Shown in pieces: positions 17,200 to 26,686 of a stretch of DNA of 64,000 nucleotides; position 1 is the stretch's first letter; every line of letters starts with the position of its first letter. The stretch covers positions 124,001-188,000 of the forward strand of contig JARWZU010000088.1 in NCBI GenBank assembly GCA_029866215.1, read 5' to 3'. The notes below the pieces were generated by a model. It did not search any database. It was given only the letters and a program-made list of their open reading frames with translations, and was not told where the DNA came from. This stretch comes from Akkermansiaceae bacterium. GTDB taxonomy: Bacteria; Verrucomicrobiota; Verrucomicrobiia; Verrucomicrobiales; Akkermansiaceae. The position numbers and the translations under genes were made by a program.

Positions 17200-18369
17200 A
17201 TGCGTCACCCTTCACCGCTCAAGATAGCCCTGATCATGGACTGTCCACTGCTCCAAAACGGCGGAGTAGAATTGCTCGTGAGGGCACTTAGCCTTAATCT
17301 CCCCACATACTTCCCGATTGTACTGGTGACACCTGAGCCGGAAAATAGCATCCCTCAATCGTACCTGGATGTAATCGATGCCCACATCAGCCTACCAAGC
17401 CCGTTCACCGTCTCCGCCGCCGCCAATCTGGTCAAATCACTGCGGAAACAGGGGGTTCAGCTTGCTCATTTTCACCTAGGTGGAACCTACAGTCTAAAAT
17501 TGAGGAGCTATTTCCAATGCCCACTTAAAGCATTTGTAGAAAGCAGCTTCCCCTATCTGATCACCAATCACGGCGTTTTTGGTTTTTATGGTTATTGCGG
17601 AGCCACGCAACCGCTTCTCTTCAAATGGGCGGTATTGCCTTATTTTTACACTTCCAGAAGCTATTTCATCGCAAAAAGCATGGGTGAGTGGATGGTCTCA
17701 AAAAATGACCTTGCTAAAATGCAGAGGTGGTTTTGGCCGCTGAAACATCGGTTTGGTGTTATCTATCATTCGCTCATGAAGGCCAGTAACCGAGTTCCGT
17801 CAAATAGTGTCCGCAAAAAACGTTTTCTCTGCGTTGGAACTGTCGGGCACCGCAAAGGCCAATGGTTACTTACCCAAGCATTCGCCGAAGTTCAAGAACA
17901 AATCCCTGAATGGCGGCTTACCATCGTCGGTCGGTTTGCTACCGAGGAATTAAAAATTAAAACGCTCGCCCCCATCAGCCATCCATCCATCTTGAAAAAA
18001 GTCGATATTATCGACAATGCGACGGACCAAGAAGTGGAGGACTTCTATAAAACTTCTGAAATTTTCGTCATTCCCTCGTTAGAAGAAGGGCTAGGATTGA
18101 CACTGCAGGAAGCACTTTTTTACGGCTGCGCCTGCATTTCAACCCGTGCCGGAGGCACCGAGGATCTTGTCGAAGACGGCGACAATGGGATCATGGTGAA
18201 TCGTGGTAGCGCCGAGGAATTGGGCGATGCCATGGTTCGTTTGGCTAGAGACTCCGCACTTCGCGAAAAATTTGCAAGTCGCGGCCCAAGCAGCATCACT
18301 GAAAAGGAAATGACCATGGATCTGATGGTGAAAAAGTATGCCGAAATCTACCGCAACATTCCATTCTGA
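17200..18369 (+). CDS. Family 4 glycosyltransferase
   Basis: This 389-residue GT-B protein shows NGGVELLVRALS near residue 20 and, in the donor half, FLCVGTVGHRKGQWLL near 206 and EEGLGLTLQEAL near 293 (E-X7-E). TRAGGTEDLVEDG follows as the usual donor-binding loop. It is expected to be a retaining sugar transferase acting on the lipid-linked repeat unit. It lies 46 bases after the preceding GT4 gene and 64 before the next, in an operon-like run. The sugar and linkage cannot be inferred. Confidence 0.85.
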   Translation: MRHPSPLKIALIMDCPLLQNGGVELLVRALSLNLPTYFPIVLVTPEPENSIPQSYLDVIDAHISLPSPFTVSAAANLVKSLRKQGVQLAHFHLGGTYSLKLRSYFQCPLKAFVESSFPYLITNHGVFGFYGYCGATQPLLFKWAVLPYFYTSRSYFIAKSMGEWMVSKNDLAKMQRWFWPLKHRFGVIYHSLMKASNRVPSNSVRKKRFLCVGTVGHRKGQWLLTQAFAEVQEQIPEWRLTIVGRFATEELKIKTLAPISHPSILKKVDIIDNATDQEVEDFYKTSEIFVIPSLEEGLGLTLQEALFYGCACISTRAGGTEDLVEDGDNGIMVNRGSAEELGDAMVRLARDSALREKFASRGPSSITEKEMTMDLMVKKYAEIYRNIPF

Positions 18370-18433
18370 CATCATGACTTGCGGCGGCATATGAGCATCG
18401 TTTCTATCAGATGATATCAGCTCATACTCTCAA

Positions 18434-19594
18434 ATGAACCTCAGTCAAAAATTTTCGGTTGCCTGCCCGATCCGCAGTGTCTGCGATCACCACGCACAGG
18501 TTTTCCAATCACTGAACAGGTTGGAGGGGAGCTATCTCGGCACACGCAATGGCGCCGCTGGAATAGCGCCTGAGTTGCAGAAGCTAAATCCATGGATCGG
18601 GGCCATATCGTATGCCGCTGCAAGGCTGATCCCCTCAATGGGCGAATGGGCGAAAGTCCAATGTTTTCCCATGTTTGACCGCTGGGTGAGCAAACAAATT
18701 CCCAAGGGGTTTGGAATCTTATCCAGTTATGGTTACGCCGTAGAAGCATTCAGAAAAGTGCGCAGTAACGGCGGTGTCACGCTGCTGGATGCCGGAAACT
18801 CACATTTCAAAAACTATTGGACAATTGTTAGCGAAGAACACCAGCGCTGGGGTGAGTCAGTTTTACCCTTTCCCCGCAAATGGTATGAGCGGGGCCTGCA
18901 ATCCATTGAACTGACAGACTGGGTTTTCAGTCCTAGCTCCTATGTGAAAAAATCTTACTTGGCTCAAGGGTTTCCAGAAGAGCGTATCTTGCACCTCCCT
19001 TATCCCGTGGATTTGCGACAATTTTCCCCACAAGGCGACACCGCTCCGCAGAAAGGTCCGATCCGAGTGATTTGCACCGGCGGTGTCTCCCTGCGCAAAG
19101 GGTTTCCTTACTTGCTGGAAGCAGTTCGTATCCTCGGTAAAAACCACGAAGTGGAACTGCTTCTCACTGAGGGAGTTCATGGATCAATGACAAAGGTCAT
19201 GGCCGGCTACAACGATCTAAAGATCCAGTGGGCTCCGCGTCTTGGGCACGACCAGTTGGGAGCTCGATTGAAATCAGCCCATGTGTTTGTTTTACTCTCC
19301 ATTGAGGAAGGCTTGGCACGGACCGCACTGGAGGCGATGGCCTGTGGTTTGCAAGTGGTTCTCACTCCAAACACGGGAGCATCAGACTTCGTGAAAGACG
19401 GCATCAATGGCGACATCGTTCCATTCGCAGATCCCGAAGCCACAGCAGCCGCCATTTTAGCAGCCTATCATCGACGCAAATCCCAAGGACTGTTTGTCGA
19501 CTCGGCGCTCCACCAGGCATTAGCCTTCGGGACATTCGAGCAGACTTTGAAACAACATATGGAGACTATCGATCGCATGGGCAGTAGAAGATGA
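18434..19594 (+). CDS. Family 4 glycosyltransferase
   Basis: The 386-residue protein has a divergent N-terminal half (residues 1-200) and a recognisable GT4 donor domain: VICTGGVSLRKGFPYLLEA near 210 and EEGLARTALEAMACG near 288 with the E-X7-E spacing, then TPNTGASDFVKDGING. DWVFSPSSYVKKS near 165 is the region before the domain linker. It is the last of three adjacent GT4 genes; 322 bases without a gene follow. Confidence 0.8.
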   Translation: MNLSQKFSVACPIRSVCDHHAQVFQSLNRLEGSYLGTRNGAAGIAPELQKLNPWIGAISYAAARLIPSMGEWAKVQCFPMFDRWVSKQIPKGFGILSSYGYAVEAFRKVRSNGGVTLLDAGNSHFKNYWTIVSEEHQRWGESVLPFPRKWYERGLQSIELTDWVFSPSSYVKKSYLAQGFPEERILHLPYPVDLRQFSPQGDTAPQKGPIRVICTGGVSLRKGFPYLLEAVRILGKNHEVELLLTEGVHGSMTKVMAGYNDLKIQWAPRLGHDQLGARLKSAHVFVLLSIEEGLARTALEAMACGLQVVLTPNTGASDFVKDGINGDIVPFADPEATAAAILAAYHRRKSQGLFVDSALHQALAFGTFEQTLKQHMETIDRMGSRR

Positions 19595-19916
19595 ATACGC
19601 CATCTGCGCGCGGACTAGGAAATAAAGAAGGCATGGTAGAAAGATTGCATGAATTAGATTCTTTGAGGAGCCTCGAAGCATTTTCCGTGATACGAAGCCA
19701 CCTGTTCCTTGTACTACCATAATTTTTTAGCGCTTCTAGCCACGATGGATCTGCTTGGTATTAGAAAATAGGCTTCTTTCTCGCAAAATACCGCCAAAAA
19801 ATTGTTGGCACCGCTCCCAATATTCTTAAAAATTACATGGCAAGTCAATTTAAACCGATCAATGGAGGTGGCTCACGCACGTTTGAATAAGGATTACTAT
19901 ACCTCTTTCCACAAAA
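19595..19916. other. AT-rich intergenic stretch with no recognised feature
   Basis: The 322 bases between the GT4 gene and the acyltransferase gene are visibly AT-rich and contain no ORF I can support, no clear repeat of the TTTCAGC family and no convincing terminator. It could hold the promoter of the next transcription unit. Confidence 0.4.
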
Positions 19917-20471
19917 ATGAAACTTTTCATCCTAGGAATACTCCGTAAAATTTGTGTAGTAGTGGTAGCAATGAAGGGCTGCCAACTGGGTAGCGGAGTA
20001 ATCCTCAATGGCCTACCCTACATTCGCCGCAAGGGCAATGGCCGCATCATTCTGGGTAACGGCTGCACCATCAATGGCACGCGTTGGGCAAACTGGCTCG
20101 GTACGCCTGGGGCTATGATTCTCAACGCAGAAAATGGCGCAATTCTCGAACTTAAAAGTGGAGCAGGGGTCTCATCATCCCAGATTATTGCCAACATCGG
20201 CATTGAAATCGGCGAGCACTCGTTGGTCGGGGCCGGATGTCTGATATGCGATTCCGACATGCACGAGGTGCCGCTTGGCTCGGGCAAAAAGGTGGCGATG
20301 GCCCCAATCAAAATCGGCAAAGAGGTCTTCATTGGTGCGCGCTGCATCATTCTCAAAGGGGTAACCATCGGAGATGGTGCAGTGATTGGCGCAGGGTCAG
20401 TTGTAAGTAATAACATCCCTGCGAGGTCTCTTTCAGCCGGGAATCCTGCCCAAGTGATAAGAACGTTTTGA
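19917..20471 (+). CDS. Hexapeptide-repeat acyltransferase (LbH family)
   Basis: The 184-residue protein carries hexapeptide repeats that build a left-handed beta helix: IGIEIGEHSLVGAGCLI near residue 96, IKIGKEVFIGARCIILKGV near 130 and IGDGAVIGAGSVV. It ends in SAGNPAQVI, the signature of WcaF/NodL/MaoA-like O-acetyltransferases. It probably acetylates a sugar of the glycan using acetyl-CoA in the cytoplasm. The catalytic histidine expected near DSDMHEV is present (residue 117 region). It opens a new run of genes after an AT-rich gap. Confidence 0.85.
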   Translation: MKLFILGILRKICVVVVAMKGCQLGSGVILNGLPYIRRKGNGRIILGNGCTINGTRWANWLGTPGAMILNAENGAILELKSGAGVSSSQIIANIGIEIGEHSLVGAGCLICDSDMHEVPLGSGKKVAMAPIKIGKEVFIGARCIILKGVTIGDGAVIGAGSVVSNNIPARSLSAGNPAQVIRTF

Positions 20472-20507
20472 CTATATATGGTTTATACTGTGATTCATTA
20501 GAGCTAA

Positions 20508-21656
20508 ATGCATAAAGCCATGCCAAAACTTAAAATCGCCATTCTCGCAGATTTCCCCCTCTCAGCCCTATCGGAAGGTGCCCTGGGTCGCGGCGGAGGC
20601 CAAGGCTGCACTTGGCTGCCCCAGCTCGCGCTTGCATTTCAGGAGTACCCCGAATTCGAGATCCACTGGGTCTTACTGGATCGAAGCATTGGCAAGCGCC
20701 AAGTGTTCCAAGCCCAAGGGCAGTGGTTTCACCGGGTACCTGCGGTTAAGTTCAGCCTCGATCTCGGTTTGAACTATCTGCCAGCTCGCTTCGCTCTGCG
20801 CCGTGAAATCCACAAAATCGAACCGGACATCATTCACACTTGGGGAACCGAATTGATTTACCCCGTAGCAATGCTCGACTTCAAAGGGCCTAGTATCCTC
20901 TCGATGCAGGGCATCCTAACGGAATACCACCGCATCGGGGGGCTTCCGTCTGACTGGCGGTGGCGAAAAATGATTGCCTCTGAGGCGGGATTTATCCGCA
21001 ACGCCACGATCGTGACCTCCGAAAGCCAGTGGGGCATCGACAAGGTCAAGGCCATTCACCCAAATGCCGATTGCCGAATGGTTGAATACGGGGTCCACCC
21101 AAGTTTTTACGATCTTCCATGGCAGCCCGACTCCAAGATTCCCTATGCTCTCTATGTCGGAGGGGGCGGTTCTCGTAAAGGGCTGGATATCCTTATTGAT
21201 GCGGTAAAGTTGCTACCTGACCGCGAGTGGGAGCTCAGGCTGGCCGGAGACTCCTCACTCCAAGCAGCCTGCGACGCAGCAGGGCTGCAAAATACCCGTT
21301 GTCTCGGCATGCTATCTTGGGCCGAGATGAAACTGCAACTGCAGGGAGCTTGGTGCTCGGTCCTGCCGACGCGCGGTGACACCAGCCCCAACTCAGTGAA
21401 AGAAGCCCGCGTGATTGGTGTTCCCGTGATCACCACACTCCACGGTGGCCAAGCGGGCTACATCAGGGATGGCGAAAATGGTAGAATCGTCGATCCTCTA
21501 AATTCTGAAAACCTTGCTACCACACTTAGCGAAGTCATGAAATCTCATGAGTCAGTCCTTGTTATGGGGAAAACCCGCCATCAAGAGGACCGAGATTACT
21601 TGCATTCACGTCGTACAGCAGAGTGTTTTGTTTCCATCTATAATGATTTAAAATGA
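20508..21656 (+). CDS. Family 4 glycosyltransferase
   Basis: This 382-residue protein has a GT-B fold with IHTWGTELIYPVAM near residue 109 and a donor domain with LYVGGGGSRKGLDIL near 216 and RGDTSPNSVKEARVIGVPV near 288. The first glutamate of the usual E-X7-E motif is not seen in standard form, as in some divergent GT4 members. A TTATAGAG-like purine patch lies before ATG 20508; the ATG at 20520 is an alternative. It lies 36 bases after the acyltransferase gene. Confidence 0.8.
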   Translation: MHKAMPKLKIAILADFPLSALSEGALGRGGGQGCTWLPQLALAFQEYPEFEIHWVLLDRSIGKRQVFQAQGQWFHRVPAVKFSLDLGLNYLPARFALRREIHKIEPDIIHTWGTELIYPVAMLDFKGPSILSMQGILTEYHRIGGLPSDWRWRKMIASEAGFIRNATIVTSESQWGIDKVKAIHPNADCRMVEYGVHPSFYDLPWQPDSKIPYALYVGGGGSRKGLDILIDAVKLLPDREWELRLAGDSSLQAACDAAGLQNTRCLGMLSWAEMKLQLQGAWCSVLPTRGDTSPNSVKEARVIGVPVITTLHGGQAGYIRDGENGRIVDPLNSENLATTLSEVMKSHESVLVMGKTRHQEDRDYLHSRRTAECFVSIYNDLK

Positions 21657-21699
21657 TGACAGATTCTTATCTGTTTCACATTTAGTAACTGATTACCTA

Positions 21700-22944
21700 A
21701 TGAAAATTCTAGTTTCTGCCTATGCTTGTGATCCGTATCGAGGTTCAGAATCTGGGGTTGGCTGGGCTGCGGTGTGCCGGATTGCACGCGACCATGAGGT
21801 CTGGGTTTTGACCGATGATCAGAACCGGGCAGGCTGGGAGCAAGGAGCGCGAGACGGAATTATCCCCGAGAGGGTCAATGTCCAATTCTTACGGAAGTCG
21901 CGGGATCATTGCAAAAATCGATTTATCGCGCGTTTGCAAGACTGGCTGCGGTACGCGGACTTCAATCGCAAAGTCTTGGCCGCCGCACATGCCTGGCACG
22001 CGCAGGTGGGATTTGAAATGTGCCATCAAGTGACCATCGCCGCGTGGCGCATGCCATCACCCCTATGGCGATTGCCCATCCCCTTTGTCTGGGGGCCGAT
22101 TGGTGGTGCCGGATGGATGCCTCCAGCGTTTCGTTCGATGCTGAGTCCAAAGTCGCGGTTCTTCGAGACCCTACGAGATTGGAACACATGGACTGTCCAA
22201 AGATCAAAAACGTTCCATGATTGCATCCAAAACACAGCGGTAGTCATTGCAGCAAACGAGGAGACGGAACAATTTTTGAAGCCCCTCCGAGGGAGTCTGC
22301 CGTTAATACGCCTCCCCATCGTTTCGCTTTCAGCAGAAAAGATCGAAAAATTCCGGAAAAAAGAAATAACACCAAGGATTGGCAAACTGCGTTTGTTTGC
22401 TGGAGGCAATATAGAGGGACGCAAGGGAGTAAGCCTTGCGTTGCGTGCGCTCGCCGATGTCAAGGCGCGCGGAATTGATTTTCATTATACGATTGCGGGG
22501 GGTGGCCCTGAAATCGGGACGCTGCAAGTCCTCTGCTCTAGCCTCGGTTTGAATGATAAAGTTGAGTTCCATGCCGGCTACTCGGGCGATGATTACATCC
22601 GTGCCCTGCAGGAATCCGACATTTATTTCCTCCCAAGTTTTCGCGAGAGCACACCGGTGACCTTGATGGAAGCTTATCTTGCCGGATGTTATCCCGTGGT
22701 AGCGGATGCCAGCGCACAGGGCGAAATTGTGCGACTCATGGGAGGAATCGCCGTGAAAGCAGAGTCTCAGGAGACCATGGCTAAAGGCTTGGCAGATGCA
22801 CTGGTTTGGTGTCATGAAAATCGAGAACTCCTTGCTGATGAAAATGCAGTGGCCAGAGAAAAGGTATGTTCCTACTTCTTCGCCGAGCGATATGATTCGA
22901 TTCTTACTGAAGCGTATTCGGGCGCTATGGGCAAAGCATCCTAA
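21700..22944 (+). CDS. Family 4 glycosyltransferase
   Basis: The 414-residue protein starts MKILVSAYACDPYRGSESG, a very typical N-terminus of a GT4 subgroup in surface-glycan loci. PFVWGPIGGAGWMP near residue 128 and the donor elements FAGGNIEGRKGVSLAL near 230 and ESTPVTLMEAYLAG near 312 (E-X7-E) complete the family pattern. It should transfer a sugar from a nucleotide donor to the growing oligosaccharide. The gene is 43 bases downstream of another GT4 gene and about 120 bases before a redox enzyme pair. Confidence 0.85.
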   Translation: MKILVSAYACDPYRGSESGVGWAAVCRIARDHEVWVLTDDQNRAGWEQGARDGIIPERVNVQFLRKSRDHCKNRFIARLQDWLRYADFNRKVLAAAHAWHAQVGFEMCHQVTIAAWRMPSPLWRLPIPFVWGPIGGAGWMPPAFRSMLSPKSRFFETLRDWNTWTVQRSKTFHDCIQNTAVVIAANEETEQFLKPLRGSLPLIRLPIVSLSAEKIEKFRKKEITPRIGKLRLFAGGNIEGRKGVSLALRALADVKARGIDFHYTIAGGGPEIGTLQVLCSSLGLNDKVEFHAGYSGDDYIRALQESDIYFLPSFRESTPVTLMEAYLAGCYPVVADASAQGEIVRLMGGIAVKAESQETMAKGLADALVWCHENRELLADENAVAREKVCSYFFAERYDSILTEAYSGAMGKAS

Positions 22945-23068
22945 ATGCACGAGTCATAGGGTTCGGTCGCAAGTCCTATCACGACCACCGCTTACAGCGT
23001 CCTCATGACTCAATTCTCTTCCGTATTCAAAATCCATCACTGATCCTTAAAATTTGCGGTATCTGCCC

Positions 23069-23926
23069 ATGTCCAAATCACCCAACATCACATGGTCTAG
23101 GCTTGGCCTAGGCACAGGCACCTTAGCTTCACTTGGTCGGGCCTCCAGCGCCAAGGATGTGGAAAGAATACTCGTCTCAATGCTCGAAAACGGAGTGTCG
23201 GTGATCGATACCGCCAATACTTATGGTTCCACTGCCTGCGAGCGTTTGATCGGACGCGTGATGAAAAATATCCAAGGTCCCTTCACTCTAGTGACCAAGG
23301 CCGGCTATTGCCATGGGGATCTCCCCCTGCCCTTGCGCCCACTCAATCCTTTTCTGAAAAAAGCATTACAACGAATGGGTAGGCAGCAATGCTTTGAACC
23401 GACCTATATCGCCAAATGCTTGGAGAGAAGCCTCTATCGGCTGGGTATCGAGCGTGTTAGCACATTCATGCTGCACGATGCCACGATGGAAGCCGTTACG
23501 AATGACCACCTCCTGAGCGTGTTGGAAAATCTAAAAACATCCGGCAAAACGGTATTGGTTGGTGTTTCAACGGGAGACCCTGAGATCCTGCAACACGCAC
23601 TATCAACCGGTGTCTTTGGGGTGATCCAGACACCGGCGAGCCTACGCCACGCACAGGCATTGCAATCAGTTTGGCATCAATGTGAAGCAGCGGGAATCCA
23701 CGTCATCGCCAATCACATTTATGATCCACATTGCTTCCGGCATCTTGGCGTGAATCACGAATTGCTGATGCGTGCCAGTGCTTCTTTATTACCCGAAGGA
23801 GCTACCATCTTGTGTGGCACGCGCAATCCTTCACACCTTCGACAGTCAAATGAATGGGCTTCCAATCCAATCCCCAGGCCAGATGCAGAGAGGCTCGCAG
23901 AAGAAATCTACGCTATGGAAATATGA
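23069..23926 (+). CDS. Aldo/keto reductase family protein
   Basis: The 285-residue TIM-barrel protein has RLGLGTGTLASLG near residue 11 and the catalytic region VIDTANTYGSTACERLIGRVM near 49, with D and Y of the AKR tetrad; VTKAGY near 77 supplies the lysine, and MLHDA near 139 replaces the usual histidine-containing strand. ATG 23069 is preferred to the TTG at 23054. The adjacent GMC-type oxidoreductase suggests that the two modify a sugar by oxidation and reduction. The real substrate is unknown. Confidence 0.8.
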   Translation: MSKSPNITWSRLGLGTGTLASLGRASSAKDVERILVSMLENGVSVIDTANTYGSTACERLIGRVMKNIQGPFTLVTKAGYCHGDLPLPLRPLNPFLKKALQRMGRQQCFEPTYIAKCLERSLYRLGIERVSTFMLHDATMEAVTNDHLLSVLENLKTSGKTVLVGVSTGDPEILQHALSTGVFGVIQTPASLRHAQALQSVWHQCEAAGIHVIANHIYDPHCFRHLGVNHELLMRASASLLPEGATILCGTRNPSHLRQSNEWASNPIPRPDAERLAEEIYAMEI

Positions 23927-23983
23927 TTCAAAAATCAGTAGCCCACTGATTTGCCTAATTTTTAATTTACCCACCTGATAGAA

Positions 23984-25660
23984 ATGATCGAAGATGCAAG
24001 AACGATTGTTGCTGGCACTTGTCTGGAGGCTGACCTCTGTATCATTGGGGGCGGGGCGGCGGCAATTACCCTAGCCCTAGGTTACTTGAATTCTGGACGC
24101 AGTGTCATCGTCATCCCCGGAGGTGGCCCCAACCAGAGTGCCTTCGGGATCGATTTGTACCGAGGCGCAGTCTCGCCCCAAGGTAGTCACGAACCGCTCG
24201 AGGAGAACCGACTTCGGATGTGGGGCGGGACAACAACCGTGTGGGGCGGACGCTGCATTCCTTTCGATCCGATTGATTTCGAGAAACGCGATTGGATGCC
24301 AAACAGCGGTTGGCCTGTCGGGATCGAAGAGCTCAACCCGTATATCTCACGGGCCTCCGAGATCTCGGAAGCGGGCGAGGCAAACTACGATGCACGATCG
24401 GTATTCCCCAGAACCCAAGCAGAAATCTTAACAGGTTTCGACGATGAAGATTTTGCTTCTTGGCCTCTTGAACGATGGAGCGTACCGACTGACTTCAGCA
24501 AGCGCTACAAAGCAGAGTTGGAATCCGCACCTAACGTTCGGGTGCTACTCCATGCCCATGCCATCCACCTCAAGCTCGAGGGCTCCGGTGATTCTCTGGA
24601 ATCCGTAAAGGTAGCCTGTACACCAGGACAGGATTTCTGGGTGAAGTCGCGTGACACCGTTCTCGCCTGCGGGGCGCTTGAAAACGCAAGGCTACTCCTC
24701 GCTGCAAGAGATGTTTTACCCGAAGGAATCGGCAACAAAAATGACCTAGTGGGTAGGTACTATCAATCTCACCGTTTTGGCGTCTGCGGACATGTGGAAC
24801 TGAAAAATCCCGATAAAAATTTCATCTATGACTTCGAGAAAGACGCTGAGGGAGTCTATTGCAGAAGGCGGTTCTGGCTGACTCCAGAGGCGCAGGAGAA
24901 GCACCAGGTTTGCAACGTCGTGGGCTTCTTTTTCAGAACGGTCTCGGGCTCGTCGGAGCACCGGAATGCGATGGTCTCCACCGTATTACTCGCAAAAATG
25001 ATTCTGGGAGGTGCTCGCAAAGGCCCAAGGAGACTGTGTGAGATCCTAAAGGATCAGCGAATGGAGTTTCTCACCCACTTAAAAATCGTCATCATGGATG
25101 GGCCAAGTATCTTCGGCCAGTTGGCTGCAGTCGCCTACACACGCTTTTTCCAAAAACGACGTTTGCCCATGGTCCTACCGCCCAAGAAGATGAACCGCTT
25201 TCCCCTGTTTTTCCAGACCGAGCATGCGCCGCTGCATGACAGTCGTGTCTTGCTTGACGAATCGAGCGTCGACGAATTTGGCATTCCGAGACTTGAGGCG
25301 CGGATCAAGTTCGGCGAAATCGACTATCGCACGATTACCACCTACATTTCACTTTTCAAAAAGCGCATCGAGGAAACGGGTCTTGGAACTTTTTACCTGT
25401 CCGCTGCAGACCAGCAGTTTCTAACAAATCCTGAAAAGCAGAACTTCAACAGCAACTCACACAACATAGGAACCACCCGCATGTCGGATCGCCCCGAAAG
25501 TGGGGTTGTGGACAAAGACTGCAAAGTTTACTCCGTCGCCAATCTCTATGTCGCAGGCTCGTCGGTATTTCCGACCAGTGGCCATGCCAATCCCACGCTG
25601 ATGATCATTGCATTGACACTTCGCTTGGCAGATCACTTAGCTGCCAAGCATGCGAGGTAG
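23984..25660 (+). CDS. GMC-type FAD-dependent oxidoreductase
   Basis: The 558-residue protein has an N-terminal FAD motif LCIIGGGAAAITLALG near residue 18 and MWGGTTTVWGGRC near 83, typical of GMC oxidoreductases found in surface-glycan loci. The C-terminus holds SHNIGTTRMS near 489 and VAGSSVFPTSGHANPTL near 525, the conserved GMC end with the catalytic His/Asn region. It probably oxidises an alcohol group of a sugar. It follows the aldo/keto reductase by 57 bases. No signal peptide is seen, so it should act in the cytoplasm. Confidence 0.85.
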   Translation: MIEDARTIVAGTCLEADLCIIGGGAAAITLALGYLNSGRSVIVIPGGGPNQSAFGIDLYRGAVSPQGSHEPLEENRLRMWGGTTTVWGGRCIPFDPIDFEKRDWMPNSGWPVGIEELNPYISRASEISEAGEANYDARSVFPRTQAEILTGFDDEDFASWPLERWSVPTDFSKRYKAELESAPNVRVLLHAHAIHLKLEGSGDSLESVKVACTPGQDFWVKSRDTVLACGALENARLLLAARDVLPEGIGNKNDLVGRYYQSHRFGVCGHVELKNPDKNFIYDFEKDAEGVYCRRRFWLTPEAQEKHQVCNVVGFFFRTVSGSSEHRNAMVSTVLLAKMILGGARKGPRRLCEILKDQRMEFLTHLKIVIMDGPSIFGQLAAVAYTRFFQKRRLPMVLPPKKMNRFPLFFQTEHAPLHDSRVLLDESSVDEFGIPRLEARIKFGEIDYRTITTYISLFKKRIEETGLGTFYLSAADQQFLTNPEKQNFNSNSHNIGTTRMSDRPESGVVDKDCKVYSVANLYVAGSSVFPTSGHANPTLMIIALTLRLADHLAAKHAR

Positions 25661-25876
25661 ATTAGATCCCATTAGTAAGTGGCCATAGGAACTCATTTAG
25701 TCCAAGTAAAGGGTGTCAGCAGATTGTTTGTGTTTTAGCGGGTCTGAATAGCCCGCGTCGCCACCGCCGACCTCAAACTGAAAAGCGACCCAGCAGATCG
25801 CTGAGACGCCAGAATAGCCCAGACCTAGTTAAATTATTGGGAAAAAGACACGACTGATTCAAAACATTCAGTGCAC

Positions 25877-26548
25877 ATGAAAAAATCACATTATTTAATA
25901 TCTATCCTCACCCTTATTTTCGGGTTCGCGTCTTTATCATTCGATAGCCTCGTCAATAACCTGTCTGTGACACCTCTTTTTTCGTTGAGCTGGTTAATGA
26001 TTCACGCGTTTTATCAGCCCAAACGAATTATTTTTGTGCTGCATATGATTTTACTCGTGTGTGTCGTTGTAAGTTTGCGAGATCAGTCAACTAGCATGTT
26101 CTATCTTCGCACGATGTCATTTATTCTAGGAGGTTCACTGGCGGCACTTTTCGCTGGATCTCGGGAAAAATCCCGAGAATTGTTGGATACGACTGTTCGA
26201 ATCATTGAACGACTTCCTGCACTGGTGGTTGCCACTGACGCAAATGGCACCATCATCGCCGCGAGTGAGAAACTTTTGGATCTAGTTAAAGACAGCTACC
26301 AACCTCTAATCGGCCATCATTTTTCTGACGTTTTCATGGGGCAGTATTCTCCCGGCAATGCGATCCGCATCTGTCACGATTGGATGCAACAATCAGTCGC
26401 TTCTGACAACGAGTTTATCTTAAGACACGAAAAGGAGATTCGGTTGTACGGAAAACCTGTCATTTCTGGGGCAGGAAATAATAAGTTGCTGACGGCGGTT
26501 TTCACCCTGGAGCAGCCGAAATCTTTTGATTTCGCTTTAAACCGCTGA
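25877..26548 (+). CDS. Membrane protein with a C-terminal PAS-like domain
   Basis: The 223-residue protein has three or four hydrophobic segments in the first 95 residues, then a PAS-like region starting at LPALVVATDANGTIIAASE near residue 111 and running to the end. No kinase, cyclase or DNA-binding domain follows, and the neighbours do not encode one. Codon use is more AT-rich than in adjacent genes. It may sense a membrane signal and act through protein contact. ATG 25877 is used; GTG 25871 is the alternative. The function is unknown. Confidence 0.6.
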   Translation: MKKSHYLISILTLIFGFASLSFDSLVNNLSVTPLFSLSWLMIHAFYQPKRIIFVLHMILLVCVVVSLRDQSTSMFYLRTMSFILGGSLAALFAGSREKSRELLDTTVRIIERLPALVVATDANGTIIAASEKLLDLVKDSYQPLIGHHFSDVFMGQYSPGNAIRICHDWMQQSVASDNEFILRHEKEIRLYGKPVISGAGNNKLLTAVFTLEQPKSFDFALNR

Positions 26549-26686
26549 AACGACTCACGCGTAAGTCGAGCCCATAGTTCTACTTTTTCGTGATTTTCTA
26601 GGGTCTGCGGTGATCTTTTAAAATTCAAAAAATGATCTTGAGGCGGAAGTCTAGATCATCTGCAACACCTTGTCCCCCCTCTGCTA

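Noticed and set aside
22330-22950. - strand ORF of 206 residues
   Set aside because: It lies antisense to a GT4 gene with intact motifs and shows no family signature.
25738-25756. GCGGG...CCCGC inverted repeat after the GMC gene as a terminator
   Set aside because: The stem is only five pairs and no T tract follows.
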